Positions 8,062-10,023 of a DNA stretch of 10,023 bases are shown in pieces. This stretch comes from Larix sibirica. Its lineage: Eukaryota > Streptophyta > Pinopsida > Pinales > Pinaceae. The notes under the pieces are model-generated. The model was not told the origin of the DNA and made no database searches. It saw nothing but the letters and a program-made list of their open reading frames with translations. Position 1 is the stretch's first letter. Each line of letters starts with the position of its first letter. The translations under genes were made by a program, and so were the position numbers. The DNA lies in NCBI GenBank assembly GCA_004151065.3, contig NWUY0300054114.1:1-10023 (forward strand), read 5' to 3'.

Positions 8062-9109
8062 AAATGAATTGGATTCAAGATACAGTGAATGTGATCATCC
8101 ACCTCAACCAATGCGCCCTCATTGACTGATTTTGAACTTGCAGCTTTTACCTTTCTTTTTCCTTCCTTTGCCACCTTTCTTATTTGGTATTCTTTTATTA
8201 TTTTGGAAACATCTTTCTTTTCCTGGATTTTCTCTTCTTTCCTTATTTTGCAAAATGTTCCCTACTTTTATGCTTCCTTCCGTATTTTTAATGGATTTAT
8301 TGATTTTCTCTACTTTTCTCCGAGTTACCATTGTGGATGACAACTCCTAAGGTCCACAAGATCTCTATGCGCCCTCCTAGGCCACCTAATCATATCCACT
8401 CATCACATAATTAAATAAAAATAAAGTATTTACATTTTATGCATTACACACTTACCTAAGTTTCAAATTAAATTAACTAGACAATTAATGCATTCAAAAT
8501 TAACCCCTACACTTATTGATTTTTTTCCAGAACCTGTAGGGGTTGATAATGTGGGAGGATGACCATAGAGCCCTCAGGATTACAATCAGCATTAAATGAT
8601 CATGAATTCTTCAATGCATCTGATAGATAACATCAACCATATGACCATGAACAATAGAAAGCTTTAATCAGAGTTTTAGAGCAACAAAAGTTAGTTTATT
8701 AAAGCCAAACTTACAGAAATTCCATAATCTTAAGATTTTACAACATAGAAACAATAATATTGTATCTAAGAATGAAAGGAAGGAATTTCACAACTGGATC
8801 AAATCCATGGGTAGGAAAGGACCATATCACAGCTCACTGAAGGAACATGAAGAGTTGCAACAACAAATAGGGGGCACAAATGCTTAGATTACCCTCTTAT
8901 CTAGCCAAAACATATCATAATCAAAACACAATTGCAACTATCTCTTGACAATCTCTTGGGATTCGAACACTTCATGCTATGGGATGGATCAGGTCCACAA
9001 ATAACACTCTCATGGCTGCATTAGAATCTATGAAGAAGATTGGACATCCTCTTCCTCAAGAACCCAATAGAACACCTCTCAATATTTCAATTAGATCAAG
9101 GTTTGCAAT

Positions 9110-9148
9110 GGGGCACATCATCCAATGCTAGGTAGGGGCGCATCACCG
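9110..9148. repeat. 25-bp-spaced GGGGCRCATCA pair, third LTR
   Basis: GGGGCACATCATCC (9110-9123) and GGGGCGCATCACCG (9135-9148) are again 25 bases apart. The second unit keeps a CG where the others have CA, suggesting the ancestral motif was GGGGCGCATCACC. Confidence 0.65.
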
Positions 9149-9540
9149 AAGCCTTTGAGATGCACAAAGCTCTCAAGATGAATACTCAAAATGAAAAAAT
9201 ATGTCAATGGGTGCACTTTATCTTCTTTTATAACATGATTTGGATTCAATATGCAATGAGTGTGGTCATCCACCTCAACCAATGCGTCCTTATTGACTAA
9301 TTTTGAACATGCAGCTTTTACCTTTCTTTTTCCTTGCTTTATTGCCTTTCTGCTTTTGTTTGATTTTCTACTTTTGCAAAATCTTGATTTTCCTGGATTT
9401 TCTCTATTTTTATACGTTTCCAAAGATTTTCTTCTGCTTTCTGCTTTTCTCAGTTTTCTTTCTTTTATACTTCCTTCCATGTTTTTAGTGGATTTATTGA
9501 TTTTCTCTGCTTTTCTCCTAGTTTCAATTGTAGATGACAT
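9118..9540 (-). CDS. Basic 140-aa open frame in U3 of third LTR
   Basis: An intact frame starts at ATG 9540 (MSSTIETRRKAEKINKSTKN). The first 80 or so residues are Lys/Arg/Ser-rich with bipartite-NLS-like runs (KQGKRKVKAA). The rest is more mixed: ALVEVDDHTHCILNPNHVIKE, then HLESFVHLKGFGDAPLPSIG. The codons for NHVIKE span the TATA box. Equivalent frames are broken in the other two LTRs. I recognise no family. A hand count over about 60 codons against the 5' LTR gives roughly 8 silent and 18 replacement changes, which is near neutral, so coding is doubtful. A purine-rich strand also makes long open frames likely. It may be a fossil U3 gene or only composition. Confidence 0.25.
   Translation of the reverse strand: MSSTIETRRKAEKINKSTKNMEGSIKERKLRKAESRRKSLETYKNRENPGKSRFCKSRKSNKSRKAIKQGKRKVKAACSKLVNKDALVEVDDHTHCILNPNHVIKEDKVHPLTYFFILSIHLESFVHLKGFGDAPLPSIG
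9225..9232 (-). promoter_or_regulatory. LTR TATA box, third copy
   Basis: The minus strand reads TATAAAAG within CATGTTATAAAAGAAG, about 557 bases from the LTR start. It corresponds to the two boxes in the other LTRs. Confidence 0.55.
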
Positions 9541-9789
9541 CTCCTCAAGTCCACAATATCTCTATGCACCCTCCTGGGCCGCATAATCATATCCACTCAT
9601 CACATAATTAAATAAAAATAAAATATTTACATTTTATGCATTACGCACTTCCCTAAGTTTCGAATTAAATTATCTAGACAATTAATGCATTCAAAACTAA
9701 CCTCTACACTTATTGATTTTTTTCTAGAAGGGATAGGGGTTGATAATGTAGGAGGATGACCAAGGAGCCCTCAGGGAAAGGACATTACA

Positions 9790-9896
9790 TTGCATGAGAG
9801 ATGTATGTTTTCTTTAAATATCCTGCTTGGGCTTGATCATTCCTCTCTCGACTTGGTAACTTTTGCTTGGGATTGTACATTATCCTCTAAGATATA
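9790..9896. other. Right flank, nothing recognised
   Basis: Sequence beyond the third LTR end. There is no polypurine tract or coding frame; it appears to be host or unrelated repeat DNA. Confidence 0.4.
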
Positions 9897-10023
9897 TTTT
9901 ACCCATTATAAGCCTTTAACCATTTAACCCGTTCACCCTTAACACCTAACCTCATAAACCCTAACCTACTAACCCCATAGCACTAAATCCTTTAACCCCT
10001 AAACCCCTTAACCACTTTACCTC
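9897..10023. repeat. Degenerate telomere-like (CCCTAAA-type) repeats
   Basis: A run of short C/T/A units such as TTTAACC, CCCTTAAC, CCTAACC, TTTAACCCC and TAAACCCC continues to the window edge. An exact plant telo-box AAACCCTAA lies at 9956-9964. The plant telomere unit on this strand is CCCTAAA; the units here vary in length and base, as in old interstitial or subtelomeric blocks. The repeat may continue outside the window. Confidence 0.6.

Larger units (their letters stand above)
7908..8343 (-). pseudogene. Frameshifted copy of U3 basic frame, 5' LTR
   Basis: The same product as in the third LTR is split over two frames. The first part is at 8119-8343 (MSSTMVTRRKVEKINKSIKN; a Lys-rich run follows). 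The second is at 7908-8174 (GKRKVKAASSKSVNEGALVE, then DDHIHCILNPIHFIKEGEAH). An indel in the Lys-rich region accounts for the split. It is shorter than the third copy in the low-complexity part and, like it, crosses the TATA box at 8054-8061. Confidence 0.25.
393..8584 (-). mobile_element. Decayed Ty3/gypsy chromovirus retrotransposon
   Basis: This is a full-structure LTR retrotransposon on the minus strand: 5' LTR (6791-8584), Met-tRNA-like primer site, gag, protease, reverse transcriptase, RNase H, integrase with chromodomain, polypurine tract, 3' LTR (to 2030). The order PR-RT-RH-IN defines Ty3/gypsy, and the C-terminal chromodomain after integrase defines chromoviruses. The right end is sharp: TGTAAT at 6791 and ATTACA at 8579-8584 are inverted repeats. 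The outer end of the 3' LTR is blurred, between about 393 and 406. No clean 5-bp target duplication is visible: the candidates are AAAAG or CATCG on the left against ATCAG on the right. The LTRs differ at many sites, roughly one in five by eye in good stretches, with many indels, so the insertion is old. It cannot encode working enzymes. Clade within chromoviruses is not resolved. Confidence 0.93.
6791..8584 (-). repeat. 5' LTR of the retrotransposon
   Basis: Bounded by TGTAAT (6791) and ATTACA (8584), a perfect 6-bp inverted repeat. It is homologous along its length to the 3' LTR. In element orientation U3 is on the right, with a purine-rich coding-like tract at about 8119-8343, a TATA box at 8054-8061, a 25-bp repeat pair at 7939-7977, and a long AT-rich remainder. 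Compared with the other two copies it lacks about 8 bases (the GGATAGGAC / GGAAAGGAC region) just inside its right terminus, near 8578. Confidence 0.9.
8585..9789 (-). repeat. Third LTR copy, truncated, same family
   Basis: This aligns to the 5' LTR from about 7418 rightward. GCATT...TCATGAATT at 8589 matches 7422 onward; further matches include GGGGCACAA (8871 and 7700), the pyrimidine-rich U3 region (9300-9530), and the block TCCACTCATCACATAATTAAAT, nearly identical in both. It ends GGACATTACA at 9789, giving TGTAATGTCC as its start in element orientation, the family LTR start. The purine-rich polypurine tract is not present beyond 9789, so this is a 5' LTR or a solo LTR, not a 3' LTR. About 630 bases of the family LTR are missing on its left, where it abuts the 5' LTR. 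Confidence 0.85.

Noticed and set aside
401-8589. CATCG (401-405) or AAAAG (388-392) paired with ATCAG (8585-8589) as target duplication
   Set aside because: At most three of five bases agree and the left LTR end is not fixed, so no duplication is claimed.
366-9794. TTGCA at 366-370 and 9790-9794 as a target-site duplication for a larger unit
   Set aside because: The base after the left copy does not start an LTR (CACTA, not TG), and a 5-base match is expected by chance in a region this size.
9890-10023. CRISPR-like or tandem satellite array at the right edge
   Set aside because: Units are short and irregular with no spacers; they resemble decayed telomeric repeats.

Overview
The window is plant nuclear repeat DNA; no host gene was recognised. 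It is AT-rich and CpG-poor. Its main content is one old, inactive Ty3/gypsy LTR retrotransposon on the minus strand. The element has a C-terminal chromodomain and a primer-binding site resembling plant initiator-Met tRNA, which points to the chromovirus branch. The right edge carries degenerate CCCTAAA-like telomeric-type repeats. The long, heavily decayed LTRs would suit a large seed-plant genome (a gymnosperm is possible), but the sequence does not fix the species.

Layout, left to right (plus coordinates; the element reads right to left). 1-392 is a flank with no recognised gene. About 393-2030 is the 3' LTR. 2031-2043 is the polypurine tract. About 2012-5452 is a broken pro-pol region: protease, reverse transcriptase, RNase H, zinc-finger/DDE integrase, then a GPY-like segment and chromodomain. 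5418-6710 is a broken gag. 6774-6789 is the primer-binding site. 6791-8584 is the 5' LTR. 8585-9789 is a third LTR copy of the same family, lacking about its last 630 bp in element orientation and abutting the 5' LTR exactly. 9790-10023 is a flank ending in telomere-like repeats.

All protein domains of an autonomous element are present in canonical order. Nothing is functional now: gag has six in-frame stops, pro-pol has about eleven internal stops and at least three frame changes, the protease catalytic Asp is Asn, and the reverse transcriptase Asp-Asp pair is Tyr-His. The integrase DDE residues, both Cys of its zinc finger and the identified RNase H acidic residues survive.

Points worth a second look: pol reads through the polypurine tract and stops inside the 3' LTR; all three LTR copies share a basic open frame in U3 that spans the TATA box; a 25-bp repeat pair is kept downstream of TATA; and the three LTRs appear mosaic in their similarity. 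I did not find a new defence, regulatory or metabolic system.
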